64,000 bases of DNA from Palleronia sp. LCG004. GTDB taxonomy: Bacteria; Pseudomonadota; Alphaproteobacteria; Rhodobacterales; Rhodobacteraceae. The notes under the pieces are model-generated. The model was given only the letters and a program-made list of their open reading frames with translations, had not been told where the DNA came from and searched no databases. Location: positions 2,736,001 through 2,800,000 of the forward strand of contig NZ_CP136759.1 in the NCBI RefSeq assembly GCF_032931615.1, given 5' to 3'. Each line of letters opens with the position of its first letter. Position 1 is the first letter of the stretch. Both the position numbers and the translations under genes were made by a program. This document shows positions 55,785 through 64,000 of this stretch, in pieces.

Positions 55785-57664
55785 TCGGCGGCCGAAGCCT
55801 CTTCGTCACCCGTCTCGCCGTCGGGGGCATCCTCGGCCTCGCCCTCGGGCGCGTCCCCGCCCAAGAGCCGGAATTCCAGCCGGCGATTGGCCTCGCGACC
55901 CTCGGCGGTGGAATTGTCGGCGATCGGGTTCTCCTCGCCATAGCCCTTGGCGATGAGGTCGGAGGTCAGGACGCGGCGCGCCATCAGCGCGGCCAGCAGC
56001 GCATCGGCGCGCTCCTGGCTCAGCTCACGGTTCATCTCGTCGCGGCCCTGGCTGTCGGTAAAGCCGCCAACCTCCATCTGCACGCCGTCGCATTGGCGCA
56101 CGATATCGGCGATGGCATCGACGCTCTCGCGGGAGGCCGCATCTATGACGGCCGATCCCGGGTCGAAGGTGATCTGACGCTCGGTCAGGACCGCGTTGAC
56201 GCGCTCCACGCATTCCTCGGGCGTCGGAAGTCCTGCCGTCGGGTCGGCACGCTCGTCGTAGCTGACATCGATCTCGAATCGGGCGCCGTCGCCGAGCTGG
56301 GCGGTGAGGATCCGTGCAATCTCGTCGCTCGCGTCCTTTACGCCCGACGATCCGCTCACCGCGACGTCCTGCTCGCTCACGATGGCGGAGCCGTGCGTCA
56401 ACAGCGACAGGCTGTCGAGCGCAACCATCACCCGCGGGGCCCAGCCCTGAGGCACCTGCGGCGCGATATCGAGTGACGAGGAAATACGTTCGACCCCGAA
56501 GAGCGATTGCGCGAAGGCCGATACGACGCCGAGCGACTGCTCGGATCCCAGACGCCCGCGCATCTGGACCTGCCCCTCCGGGCTGCGGGTCACGGTGAAT
56601 TCCGCCGGCCCGAGCTCGGGTTCGACGGCGGTTTCGTCGGGCAGGATCGCGGTCAGCGTAAATCCTTCAGGAAGGTCCGATTCGAGATCGGAGACGACGC
56701 TTTCGAACGTGTCGGGGTCCTGGCCCTCGACCGCTTCGAGTCGGATGGCGAGGTCGGAAAGCGTGAGCCGCCCCCCTTCGAGCGCACCGAGCGCGGCGAT
56801 GGAACGGGTCGCCGCATCGGCCCATTCCGGGCTCGGAACACCGAGGCCGAGCCGGCAGGTGGCCGTTTGCGCCACGCCCGACTCATGCGCCTGGGCGAGG
56901 ATTGCGGCTGCGGCCGCGTCGTCGGGCGCGGTGCAGGCCTGGAACCGAGTTCCCTCGGAATTGCGGTTCATCCGCAGAAGATAGGGCGAAACGACGGGGC
57001 GCGGTGCCGAAATCTCGAGCGCGAGTTCGATCCCGTTTGGCGCGCGGCTTTCGAGTCGACGCTCGAGCCGGTCGCGGGCCTGCTCGCTCTCGGCCATGGA
57101 GGTGATCGCAACAGCATCCTCGCGGATCGAAATCTTGGCCGAGGGCAGCTCGTCAAGCGCGGCGATGCCGAAATCGACGGCGCGGCTCCAACCCTCGGGT
57201 GCGGGGTAGCTCGCCTGCTCCAAGAGATCGACGATCGGCGTGTTGAAGGCGGTGCGGCCCACGCGGTCGAGCAATGCCTGACGGTCCGTTTCCGCGGGAA
57301 TGAGGCCGATCAGCGTCACCTCGTCCTGCTGGCGCAGGATCTCGACCGAGAAATCAGGCGGTGCGATCGCGTCGGTCTGGGCGACCTCCATCGCGTCCGC
57401 GATGCGAGAGGAATCGACGACCTCGCCCGCGACGCTGAGGGCGCGGAAACGCGCGGCCTCGTCCGGCGCGGTGCCCGTCATCTCGAGCCTGAGGCCGTCG
57501 GCGGTGACCTGCGCCCAGTCGATCTCGGCCTCGGCCAGCGCCACGCGAATGCTGCCGGTGGCACGGTCCTCGATCTGGGTGGCGGCGAAAGTTGCGGTGA
57601 AGAGCGCCGCCGCTCCGGCGATCGCGAAGGCCGTGACGAGGGGAAGGATGGATTTCAGGCGCAT
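55781..57664 (-). CDS. Large OmpA-family protein with BON-like repeats
   Basis: A 627-residue exported or membrane-anchored protein: signal-like helix (about 5-28), a long middle (about 40-470) with repeated beta-alpha-beta units of the form 'DGLRLEMTGTAPDEAARFRAL', 'DEVTLIGLIPAETDRQALLDRV', which resemble BON domains, and a C-terminal OmpA-like peptidoglycan-binding domain (about 490-600; MEVGGFTDSQGRDEMN, ANRRLEFRLL) ending in an acidic disordered tail. BON domains bind membranes or polymers, so it may tether envelope parts. Longer than common OmpA proteins; coupled with the coiled-coil gene downstream. Confidence 0.72.
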   Translation of the reverse strand: MRLKSILPLVTAFAIAGAAALFTATFAATQIEDRATGSIRVALAEAEIDWAQVTADGLRLEMTGTAPDEAARFRALSVAGEVVDSSRIADAMEVAQTDAIAPPDFSVEILRQQDEVTLIGLIPAETDRQALLDRVGRTAFNTPIVDLLEQASYPAPEGWSRAVDFGIAALDELPSAKISIREDAVAITSMAESEQARDRLERRLESRAPNGIELALEISAPRPVVSPYLLRMNRNSEGTRFQACTAPDDAAAAAILAQAHESGVAQTATCRLGLGVPSPEWADAATRSIAALGALEGGRLTLSDLAIRLEAVEGQDPDTFESVVSDLESDLPEGFTLTAILPDETAVEPELGPAEFTVTRSPEGQVQMRGRLGSEQSLGVVSAFAQSLFGVERISSSLDIAPQVPQGWAPRVMVALDSLSLLTHGSAIVSEQDVAVSGSSGVKDASDEIARILTAQLGDGARFEIDVSYDERADPTAGLPTPEECVERVNAVLTERQITFDPGSAVIDAASRESVDAIADIVRQCDGVQMEVGGFTDSQGRDEMNRELSQERADALLAALMARRVLTSDLIAKGYGEENPIADNSTAEGREANRRLEFRLLGGDAPEGEAEDAPDGETGDEEASAAE

Positions 57665-57729
57665 CGGCTGTCGTCTCCGGGTCCGGGCGGGTCGAACGAG
57701 GTTCTACGGGGGTGCGGACCCGGTCGCAA

Positions 57730-58677
57730 TCACACGAGGATCGCGGCGGCAAGAAACAGCGTAACGAGGAGGCCGGCATCGCGGTTGGATCGGAAAAGCG
57801 CGAGGCATCGATCCGTATCCTTCGTATCGAGCCGTGCCATCTGCCACAGCAAATGCAGTGCGAAGATCAGCGGCGCGCAAAGCGCGACGATGAGCGTCGC
57901 GCCGGAAAGGGCAAGGAAGGCCGCGAGCGCGAGAAACAGCGTACCGGCGACGAGGAAAGCCACGAGCCATCCGCGCGCATGGTCCCCAAAGAGTCGCGCG
58001 GTGGATTTGACGCCGATGAGCGCGTCGTCCTCGACGTCCTGGAATGCGTAGATCGTATCGTAGAAGAGCGTCCAGGAGATCCCTGCGAGATAGAGGATCA
58101 CGGCCGGCCAGCCAAGCGATCCCGTCTGCGCGGTCCAGGCGAGAAGCGCGCCCCAGTTGAAGGCGAGGCCGAGAAATACCTGCGGCCACCATGTGAATCG
58201 CTTGGCGAAGGGATAGATCGCCACCGGCAGCAAGGACAGAACCCCGAGGCCGATCGCGGGCAGGTTGAAGGTCAGCAGGATCGCGAAGGAGACGAGCGAT
58301 TGCGCCACGGCCCATGCAAGCGCCTGTTTCGGCGTCACCCGGCCCGACGGGATGGGGCGCGAGCGCGTGCGGGCCACCGATCCGTCGATATGCCGGTCGG
58401 TAATGTCGTTCCAGGTGCAGCCCGCCCCGCGCATGAGGAATGCGCCCACCGCGCATCCGAGGCCGATCCAGAGCCCCGTCCAACCGAAGCGGTCCAACGC
58501 GGCAGAGGCGAGCGCGAGGCCCCACCAGCAGGGCAGGAGCAGCAGCCAGGTGCCGATCGGACGGTCTGCGCGCGACAGGCGCAGGTAAGGACGGATGGCC
58601 TCGGGGGCGTGCCTGTCGACCCAGTTGCCCTTGACGGCATCGGCGACCTGCCCTTCTCTCGCCTCGGACCTTGCCAT
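57730..58677 (-). CDS. ubiA: 4-hydroxybenzoate polyprenyltransferase
   Basis: A 315-residue membrane prenyltransferase of ubiquinone synthesis, joining the polyprenyl chain to 4-hydroxybenzoate. The two Asp-rich motifs are NDITDRHIDGSVARTRSRP at about 84-102 and the second YAFQDVEDDALIGVKS. About eight helices. The ATG at 58677 is only 14 bases from the rsmE ATG on the other strand, so promoters overlap coding sequence. It is the only quinone gene in the window. Confidence 0.94.
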   Translation of the reverse strand: MARSEAREGQVADAVKGNWVDRHAPEAIRPYLRLSRADRPIGTWLLLLPCWWGLALASAALDRFGWTGLWIGLGCAVGAFLMRGAGCTWNDITDRHIDGSVARTRSRPIPSGRVTPKQALAWAVAQSLVSFAILLTFNLPAIGLGVLSLLPVAIYPFAKRFTWWPQVFLGLAFNWGALLAWTAQTGSLGWPAVILYLAGISWTLFYDTIYAFQDVEDDALIGVKSTARLFGDHARGWLVAFLVAGTLFLALAAFLALSGATLIVALCAPLIFALHLLWQMARLDTKDTDRCLALFRSNRDAGLLVTLFLAAAILV

Positions 58678-58691
58678 AGCCTACGTGCCCC

Positions 58692-59411
58692 ATGCCTTCT
58701 AAAATTCGTCTCTATGTAGATCACGCGCCGGGAGAGGGGCAAACCGTTCCTCTGGATGCGGCGCAGGCGCATTACATCTTCGGAGTGATGCGAAAGGGCG
58801 TGGGAGAGATCGTCGAGATATTCGACGGGAGAAGCGGGGCCTGGGACGCTGAGGTGATCGAGGCGCGAAAGAAGGCGGGCGTGCTGCGCGTCGCGAGCCA
58901 GGTCGCGCCGCAGCGCGATCCGCCGGATCTCTGGCTGGTCTTCGCGCCGATCAAGCGGACGCGCACCGATTTCATCGTAGAAAAGGCAGCCGAGATGGGC
59001 GCGCGGCGGATCGTGCCGGTCCAGACCGACTTCACCAATTCGGAGCGAGTCCGCCGCGACCGGCTGCAGGCCCACGCGATCGAGGCGGCCGAGCAATGCG
59101 GCGGTACCTTCGTGCCCGAAGTGGCCGACATCGCGCGACTCGACAGGATGCTGGACGACTGGCCGGCAAATCGGCGGCTCATGTTCTGCGACGAAGGATT
59201 GGCGGGGCAAGGTGCGTCGCTGCCGGAGGTGAAGGGCCCATGGGCCATCCTGATCGGGCCGGAAGGCGGCTTCTCGGAGAGCGAGCGTAGCCGGCTGGCG
59301 GCAATGGAGGCCGCGCATCCCGTTGCGCTGGGCCCGCGAATCCTGCGCGCGGACACGGCTGCGGTGGCCGCGTTGACGCTCTGGCAGATGCGTCTGGGAG
59401 ATTGGTCGTGA
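58692..59411 (+). CDS. rsmE: 16S rRNA (uracil1498-N3)-methyltransferase
   Basis: A 239-residue SPOUT methyltransferase acting on U1498 of 16S rRNA. Starts KIRLYVDHAPGEGQ, contains LVFAPIKRTRTDFIVEKAAEMGARRI, QTDFTNSERV, and the knot GPEGGFSESE with PRILRADTAA near the C-terminus. The ATG at 58692 has no clear Shine-Dalgarno and no leader room because ubiA begins 14 bases away. Its stop overlaps the following gene (GTGA). Confidence 0.95.
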   Translation: MPSKIRLYVDHAPGEGQTVPLDAAQAHYIFGVMRKGVGEIVEIFDGRSGAWDAEVIEARKKAGVLRVASQVAPQRDPPDLWLVFAPIKRTRTDFIVEKAAEMGARRIVPVQTDFTNSERVRRDRLQAHAIEAAEQCGGTFVPEVADIARLDRMLDDWPANRRLMFCDEGLAGQGASLPEVKGPWAILIGPEGGFSESERSRLAAMEAAHPVALGPRILRADTAAVAALTLWQMRLGDWS

Positions 59412-59947
59412 GCTTTCTCAGGCCCGGCGCGCTCGAAACGATCCTGCGCTGGCGCGAGGCTGCGATTGGTGCGGCGGCGGCTGCGCTCGGTCTCTACTGG
59501 GCTTGGAGCGATCCCGGCATCATGCGTTGGGTCGGGGTGGCCTTCGTGTTGGGCGGGGTGGCCATCGCGCGAGAGGGGCTGTCGCGGGCCCGTCGTCCGG
59601 GCGACGGCGGTGGTCCGGGCGTCGTCGAGGTGACGGAGCGGCAGATCGCCTATTTCTCGGCCGAGGGGGGCGGCGCGGTGGCGGTCGACGACCTGATCCG
59701 GGTCCATGTCGACACTACGATCGACGGACCCTATCAATCCGACATCTTCTGGGTGCTGACACCTGAAAGCGGCCAAGCGCTGCATATCCCGGGCGATGCG
59801 GAAGGGGCGGCCAAGATATTCGACGCGCTCGCCCCGCTCGAGGGGGTGGATTACGCCGCGGCAATCCGGGCAACCTCGAAGACCGAAGCCGGCCGTTTCC
59901 TTGTTTGGGAGCGTTCTGGCACGGGCAATCCGCGTCTGTCGCATTGA
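59408..59947 (+). CDS. Two-span membrane protein, unknown function
   Basis: A 179-residue protein with two hydrophobic helices (about 19-34 and 37-55) and a C-terminal soluble part rich in beta strands (about 75-170), reminiscent of a PH-like cytoplasmic domain. I do not recognise a named family. The start is GTG at 59408, overlapping the rsmE stop (GTGA), so expression is coupled. It precedes gshA by 61 bases. Confidence 0.55.
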   Translation: MSFLRPGALETILRWREAAIGAAAAALGLYWAWSDPGIMRWVGVAFVLGGVAIAREGLSRARRPGDGGGPGVVEVTERQIAYFSAEGGGAVAVDDLIRVHVDTTIDGPYQSDIFWVLTPESGQALHIPGDAEGAAKIFDALAPLEGVDYAAAIRATSKTEAGRFLVWERSGTGNPRLSH

Positions 59948-60008
59948 CTTCGCCGATCCGCCGGGCCAAGCCCGACCGGAACGAGAGACGTCTGGAGGCC
60001 CGCAGCCC

Positions 60009-61379
60009 ATGTCCATCCCCCAATCCGGCGGCGGCCCGATCGAGCGTCACGAGCAGCTCGCGCAATATCTCGCGGATGGTTGCAAGCCGCGCGAGGATTG
60101 GCGGATCGGGACCGAGCACGAGAAGTTCGGCTATTGCAAGGACACGCTGAAGCCGCTGCCCTATGACGGCGAGCGATCGATCCACACGATGCTGTCGGGT
60201 CTCAGGGACCGGTTCGGCTGGCACCCCGTGAGCGAGGACGGCAAGCTTATCGGGCTCGAGAAGGACGGGGCGAATATCAGCCTCGAGCCGGGCGGTCAGC
60301 TCGAATTGTCGGGCGCGCCGCTCGAGACGATCCACGGTACCTGCGACGAGGTGAACGACCATCTGGCGCAGGTGAAGGCGGTGGCCGACGATATCGGCGT
60401 GGGCTTCATCGGGCTGGGGGCCGCGCCACACTGGACGCATGACGACATGCCGTTGATGCCGAAGGGGCGCTACAAGCTCATGGACGGCTACATGCGCAAG
60501 GTCGGCAGCTTGGGGCTCCAGATGATGCGACGGACCTGCACGGTGCAGGTCAATCTCGATTTCTCCTCCGAGGCCGACATGGTGCAGAAGCTGCGGGTTG
60601 GCCTGGCTCTGCAGCCTGTTGCGACCGCGCTCTTCGCCAATTCGCCGTTCCTCGAAGGCAAGCCGAACGGCCACAAGTCCTGGCGGTCGCGCATCTGGCG
60701 CGATCTGGACGCGGACCGGACGGGCATGCTGCCTTTCGTGTTCGAGGACGGCTTCGGCTTCGAGGCCTGGACGGAATACGCGCTCGATGTGCCGATGTAC
60801 TTCGTTTACCGCGACGGGCGTTATGTCGATGCGCTGGGCCAGTCGTTCCGGGACTTCCTGAAGGGCGAGCTGCCGGCTCTGCCGGGCGAGCGGCCCACGC
60901 TGTCCGACTGGGCCGATCACCTCACGACGATCTTCCCCGAGGCGCGGGTCAAGCGGTTCCTGGAGATGCGGGGTGCCGACGGCGGCCCTTGGCGCAGGCT
61001 CTGCGCGCTGCCGGCGTTCTGGGTCGGTCTCCTGTACGATCAGGGCGCGCTCGATGCGGCGTGGGACCTCTGCAAGGACTGGACCGCCGAGGAGCGCGAG
61101 GCGCTGAGGGTCGCGGCCTCGGTCGACGGGCTCCAGGCGAAGGTGGGCCGTATATCGATGCGCGACGTAGCGCGCGAAACGCTCAACATCGCCGAGAGGG
61201 GGTTGCGCGCGCGGGCGCGCCCGGGTGCTGGTGGTCTGATCCCGGACGAGACGCATTTCCTCAACGCGTTGAAGGAGAGCGTGGAGGCCGATCGCATCCC
61301 GTCCGACGAACTCCTGGAGCTCTATCACGGCGAATGGCAGGGCGACGTCACGCGGGTTTTTGCCTCGCATTCCTACTAG
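60009..61379 (+). CDS. gshA: Glutamate-cysteine ligase, plant type
   Basis: A 456-residue enzyme (GCS2 family) that joins glutamate and cysteine, the first step of glutathione synthesis. Visible: [15 protein letters not shown] at about 31-46, [37 protein letters not shown], and LAALPAF-like [14 protein letters not shown]. The plant-type form is usual in alphaproteobacteria. The ATG at 60009 follows GGAGGCCCGCAGCCC; the frame is open upstream but does not look homologous. Confidence 0.94.
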   Translation: MSIPQSGGGPIERHEQLAQYLADGCKPREDWRIGTEHEKFGYCKDTLKPLPYDGERSIHTMLSGLRDRFGWHPVSEDGKLIGLEKDGANISLEPGGQLELSGAPLETIHGTCDEVNDHLAQVKAVADDIGVGFIGLGAAPHWTHDDMPLMPKGRYKLMDGYMRKVGSLGLQMMRRTCTVQVNLDFSSEADMVQKLRVGLALQPVATALFANSPFLEGKPNGHKSWRSRIWRDLDADRTGMLPFVFEDGFGFEAWTEYALDVPMYFVYRDGRYVDALGQSFRDFLKGELPALPGERPTLSDWADHLTTIFPEARVKRFLEMRGADGGPWRRLCALPAFWVGLLYDQGALDAAWDLCKDWTAEEREALRVAASVDGLQAKVGRISMRDVARETLNIAERGLRARARPGAGGLIPDETHFLNALKESVEADRIPSDELLELYHGEWQGDVTRVFASHSY

Positions 61380-61426
61380 GGGGCGGTCGGCAAGCGGCGG
61401 GAAATCGCGAAAAATTTAGCCTGGGC

Positions 61427-61455
61427 TTGCTGAGTAGGGTGGCTGCCGCTAGCTT
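61427..61455 (+). promoter_or_regulatory. Candidate sigma-70 promoter for glycine-zipper lipoprotein
   Basis: TTGCTG (61427-61432), 17 bases, TAGCTT (61450-61455), 39 bases before the lipoprotein ATG. Only modest matches, but spacing is right and the stretch is otherwise unexplained. Confidence 0.35.
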
Positions 61456-61494
61456 CCGCGGAGTGCGGACCAACCCCACGCTCTGGAGATCCCA

Positions 61495-61764
61495 ATGAAG
61501 AAAATCCTTATTGCGCTGCCGCTCATCGGTCTGATGGCAGGATGCCAGTCGACGGCGAGCAATCCCAATCAGGGCGCTCTGACCGGTGCCGCGCTCGGTG
61601 CAGCCGCGGGTGCCGCGGTTTCGGGCGACGACGATCGCGTGACGGGCGCGCTGCTCGGCGGTGCCGCGGGTGCCGCAGCTGGCAACTACCTCGGTCAGGC
61701 ACGCCAGCCCGGTCAGTGCCGCTACCAGTATCCCAGCGGGCAGGTCTATACCGCTCCTTGCTGA
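61495..61764 (+). CDS. Small glycine-zipper lipoprotein
   Basis: An 89-residue exported lipoprotein: signal peptide with lipobox LMAGC (Cys17), then two copies of a Gly/Ala zipper (GAALGAAAGAAVSGDDDRVTGALLGGAAGAAAG), then a C-terminal segment with two Cys. Similar to the 17-kDa surface antigen/OsmB-type glycine-zipper proteins of the outer membrane. The ATG at 61495 follows GGAGATCCCA. It ends in a short spacer with a hairpin before the convergent 85-residue gene. Confidence 0.85.
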   Translation: MKKILIALPLIGLMAGCQSTASNPNQGALTGAALGAAAGAAVSGDDDRVTGALLGGAAGAAAGNYLGQARQPGQCRYQYPSGQVYTAPC

Positions 61765-61772
61765 TGCAATGG

Positions 61773-61803
61773 GGCTCCGGCCGATCGCGGTCGGGGCCTT
61801 GCT
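61773..61803. terminator. Hairpin between lipoprotein gene and convergent small gene
   Basis: GGCTCCGGCCG pairs with CGGTCGGGGCC (11 pairs, two G-T), loop ATCG, then TTGCT on the plus strand. Placed exactly between two convergent stops (61764 and 61802), so a bidirectional terminator is likely. Confidence 0.6.
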
Positions 61804-62059
61804 ACGCCCCGACCTTGAGGTCGAGGACGAACCGGACGACCTTTTCGCGCGGCATTTCGCAGGGAAACAGTCGTACCGACCCATCCGACAGGCGATAGAG
61901 ATTGAGGCTGACGTGATCGCGTCCGCCAGCCTCGCGCGCGAAGAGCTTCTCGCTTCGACCGCCGGAGTGACGCGACTTCACCACGTTGTATTTCCGGTCA
62001 TCCGCCCACCCGTCGAACGCGCCTTGGGGAAGGGCGTCGAAGGCCTGCAGAAAGTCCAT
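61802..62059 (-). CDS. 85-residue protein coupled to plsY
   Basis: A small soluble protein with DDRKYNVVKSRHSGGRS, DHVSLNLYRLSDGSVRLFPCEMP and a final VVRFVLDLKV. I know no named domain. The ATG at 62059 overlaps the plsY stop (ATGA), so translation is coupled with acyltransferase PlsY. The longer frame up to 62749 is only antisense or out-of-frame of plsY. Confidence 0.6.
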   Translation of the reverse strand: MDFLQAFDALPQGAFDGWADDRKYNVVKSRHSGGRSEKLFAREAGGRDHVSLNLYRLSDGSVRLFPCEMPREKVVRFVLDLKVGA

Positions 62060-62640
62060 CACGGTTTGCGGCCGATCCTCGGTTCGCTTCCGTTCATGAG
62101 CCGTGCGATGTTCTCTCGATGGCGCAGGAAGATCAGCAGGGCCATTCCGCCGAGACCGACGGCGAACGCATCGAGGCCGAAGAAGATCGCGTAGAGCGGG
62201 CTCGACGCCGCCGCGACCAGTGCCGCGAGCGAGGAGATTCGCGTGATCGCCGCCACGGCCAGCCACGTCGCGCAGATGGCAAGCCCGACAGGCCAGACGA
62301 GAGCCAGAGTCGTACCAAGAAAGGTCGCAACCCCCTTGCCGCCCCGAAAACCAAGGTAGACGGGATAGCAATGCCCGAGGAAGGCCGCGAAGCCAGCGAT
62401 TTCGGCCGCTTCCGGCCCGACGAGGAGGCGCGCCAGGACGACGGCGAAGGCTCCCTTGCCGACATCGGAAACAAGCGTAAGGATCGCTGCTGGTTTGCTG
62501 CCGGTCCGCAACACGTTCGTCGCCCCTATATTGCCGGAACCGATCTTGCGCAGATCCCCCAGGCCGAAGATCCGCGTGAAGACGATGCCGAAGGGCACGG
62601 ATCCAAGGAGATAGGCGAGAATGGCTGTCGCGATCAGCAT
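62059..62640 (-). CDS. plsY: Glycerol-3-phosphate acyltransferase PlsY
   Basis: A 193-residue inner-membrane enzyme that uses acyl-phosphate to acylate glycerol-3-phosphate, the first step of phospholipid synthesis. The family motifs GSVPFGIVFTRIFGLGDLRKIGSGNIGATN, HCYPVYLGFRGGKGVAT and GSEPRIG-like LMNGSEPRI are visible, with about five helices. Coupled to an 85-residue gene. The acyl-phosphate supplier plsX is not in the window. Confidence 0.95.
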   Translation of the reverse strand: MLIATAILAYLLGSVPFGIVFTRIFGLGDLRKIGSGNIGATNVLRTGSKPAAILTLVSDVGKGAFAVVLARLLVGPEAAEIAGFAAFLGHCYPVYLGFRGGKGVATFLGTTLALVWPVGLAICATWLAVAAITRISSLAALVAAASSPLYAIFFGLDAFAVGLGGMALLIFLRHRENIARLMNGSEPRIGRKP

Positions 62641-63734
62641 CTTGGCGCTCCGAAGGGTGAAGGACGGGCCATCCTGACCACATGCACCGTTCGAGGTCGA
62701 GATCGCATCCGGGGGCTCGCCTCGAAAAAAGGGGCGCGCTGTAATGCACGCCTCCCGTTCTTCCTGCGTGCCGAACTCGCTTACATACCTGCGGGCGGCA
62801 AGAGCGTGCTGAAAATCAATTGAACCACAGCGTTGCTTGTCCAGATGCCGGTACCGGTTACGGATGCACAGTCATAGCTAACGTTCAGCTGGGCCATGAT
62901 GACGACCCCTCATCCCTCAACCCTCAAGGCAGAATGTCTCCTGCTCCCATGTTCTTCGTCGTATCCGCTGCCATCACTTCGTGCGTTAGCGGGGAGGTGA
63001 CGATGTCGTCACGCAATTCAGTAGTCTTCTCATCATCAGGCGTTCGAGTTCGCCGTTGGGAAGGGCGGCGAAAGCTTTGGCGGTTGGGCCTGAGACCGTC
63101 AGGGCCTGTCGCCTTAAAGAATCTCGGCCAGCCCACCCGCTTTGACGGTCGATACGAACGTTGAGATTCCTTGGGCGTTTTGGGCAGTTTTCCCTTACTT
63201 TCATCCGGTGGTCTTGCACCATCGAAAGTATCGCAAGCGCGGCGGCGGCCATCATTGCGAATGCGTCATGTAGAGGGTCGTATTCCTTCCTGTTTTGTCG
63301 ATACCAGACGGCCCAACCTGTGATGCCTCTCAATGTCGCGCGGTTGGGGAGAATAGGCTGTGAATCTGCCACGCCGTTCGAAGGTGCGATGCTGATTGAC
63401 CGGTGGATATAGCCACGCGGTACCTCCCCTGGCGGATCCAGTCACGATCTATTGCGATTCTCGGGGAACTCTCAGGCGGTCCATTGCGTGTCTAGGAGCG
63501 GTCCGCCGGGGCTTCGCCAACTGTTCTGACCGGCGGATCAAGAAGGTGGGTGATCGCGCGCGACGATGTGATTTGGTGCGCGGCCTCTCACGCTTACCTG
63601 ATTGTAAGGTTTTCGACCGACCATGGGACCGGCGTTCGGACCGAATGATCCGATTCGGCCTCTTCCATCGATCTTCTCGTCGCCTTTGTGCCAATGCCGC
63701 GCGCTCAGAACGCGGCCTTGAAAAGGATTTTCCA
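62641..63734. other. 1.1-kb stretch without a convincing gene, GC-poorer
   Basis: This is the only stretch over 300 bases without a gene I can defend. It looks less GC-rich than its neighbours. Short frames exist on both strands, best a minus-strand frame ending at 62924 with a hydrophilic C-terminus and another at 62986-63372, but neither resembles a family. It contains tandem heptamers (62907-62927), an 8-bp stem (TCCGCCGG 63502-63509 with CCGGCGGA 63530-63537), and a GGAAC box at 63465 followed at 17 bases by CGTG. It may be degenerate sequence or contain an unrecognised small RNA. Confidence 0.4.
62907..62927. repeat. Three tandem heptamers CCCTCAT/CCCTCAA/CCCTCAA
   Basis: CCCTCAT at 62907, CCCTCAA at 62914 and CCCTCAA at 62921 run without gaps (on the minus strand TTGAGGG twice then ATGAGGG). 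They sit in the gene-poor stretch upstream of plsY. Confidence 0.55.
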
Positions 63735-64000
63735 ATGTTCGCCAAGAACACCATTGCCGCGCTTTCGCTGGTTGCAGCATTCGGGCCCGTGACCGCGCTC
63801 GCCGACCCTACACCCGAGATGATCCGTTCCGTCACTCCGTTCGTCGGGGAGATGGCGATGCCTCTCGAAGGTGAAGACCTTCGGATCTCGGATATCGGCA
63901 ACACGTTGCGATTCGAGCCGATCCAGAATTTCGCAGACATGTTCCAGCGGGATGACGTGGTGTTCCTGATGCGCCACGGCCCCACCGACTGGAGCAAGCT
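63735..64000 (+). CDS. Exported histidine-phosphatase-like protein, 3' end outside window
   Basis: An incomplete gene of 88 codons. A signal peptide (about 1-23, MFAKNTIAALSLVAAFGPVTALA) is followed by a stretch up to FLMRHGPTDWSKL at the end of the window; RHG is the core of the histidine phosphatase (phosphoglycerate-mutase-like) superfamily. The ATG at 63735 follows AAAAGGATTTTCCA. The remaining domain and the stop lie beyond the window, so the substrate cannot be judged. It appears to be a periplasmic phosphatase-like protein. Confidence 0.72.
   Translation, partial: MFAKNTIAALSLVAAFGPVTALADPTPEMIRSVTPFVGEMAMPLEGEDLRISDIGNTLRFEPIQNFADMFQRDDVVFLMRHGPTDWSK

Noticed and set aside
56507..58051. 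514-codon plus-strand frame opposite the OmpA-family and ubiA genes
   Set aside because: It is Arg- and Glu-rich shadow sequence without a family, and the minus-strand genes in this stretch have strong motifs.
59715..61370. 551-codon minus-strand frame opposite gshA
   Set aside because: gshA on the plus strand has full family motifs and a ribosome-binding site; the frame opposite is a GC effect.
62986..63372. 128-codon minus-strand frame in the gene-empty stretch
   Set aside because: No ribosome-binding site or recognisable domain; the base composition differs from real genes here and an overlapping frame of equal merit exists (ending 62924). Kept only in the region note.

Overview
The window is high-GC chromosomal DNA from an alphaproteobacterium, most likely a marine or saline member of the Rhodobacterales (Roseobacter/Rhodobacter group). 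This rests on protein character and gene neighbourhoods: rsfS-rlmH-gpmI-ctpA-rppH, glnK-amtB, accD-folC, uvrC-pgsA-moaD-moaE, plant-type glutamate-cysteine ligase, and an R-x-x-rich codon style. Genes are tightly packed, and many neighbours share start and stop bases (ATGA, GTGA or TGATG). I saw no rRNA, tRNA, CRISPR array, intact insertion sequence or prophage.

Region 1 (1-5643) is the most accessory-looking part. A phospholipase D-family protein cut by the window edge is followed by an amidoligase-family enzyme overlapping a class I glutamine-amidotransferase/C26-type hydrolase. Next come a PRC-barrel-like protein, a 54-residue membrane peptide, a DUF883-type membrane-anchored protein, a holin-X/YqjE-like membrane protein, a receiver-like protein without its phosphorylation residues, and a Crp/Fnr regulator. 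Two back-to-back promoters of EcfG (general stress sigma factor) form lie at 3436-3485 and suggest a stress regulon.

Region 2 (5640-21840) is core: YihY/BrkB membrane protein, rsfS, rlmH, gpmI, ctpA, rppH, a class A penicillin-binding protein, glnK-amtB, an acetyltransferase, the minus-strand run dapA, smpB, sseA and an aromatic aminotransferase, then a Slt-type lytic transglycosylase. Region 3 (21965-28712) has a type I secretion ATPase and adaptor, then five nearly fused genes (RidA, glycerophosphodiester phosphodiesterase, FemAB/GNAT-like protein, pterin carbinolamine dehydratase, MscS channel).

Region 4 (28717-35406) contains a peroxiredoxin, a ferredoxin-reductase-like flavoprotein with rsmD, map, a CinA-like protein with a GNAT protein, an OmpA-family protein and a LysR regulator. 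Region 5 (35552-48786) has fadH, ilvD, a CPBP protease, accD-folC, zapE with a TIGR03862 flavoprotein, an ABC-2 exporter, an AEC transporter and an S49 peptidase. Region 6 (48791-64000) has a small zinc-ribbon membrane protein, a Na/Ca exchanger, a catalytically broken SDR-like protein, uvrC-pgsA-moaD-moaE with a phytase-like esterase inserted, a large OmpA protein with BON-like repeats, ubiA diverging from rsmE, gshA, a glycine-zipper lipoprotein, plsY with a small partner, a 1.1-kb stretch without a convincing gene, and the start of a secreted histidine-phosphatase-like protein.

No complete new defence or mobile system is visible. The best leads are the amidoligase/C26 pair next to a phospholipase D, the divergent stress promoter with its membrane-protein set, the broken SDR, and several small unnamed proteins locked into conserved operons. 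All start choices and functional calls come from reading the sequence and knowledge of the families; no database was searched.
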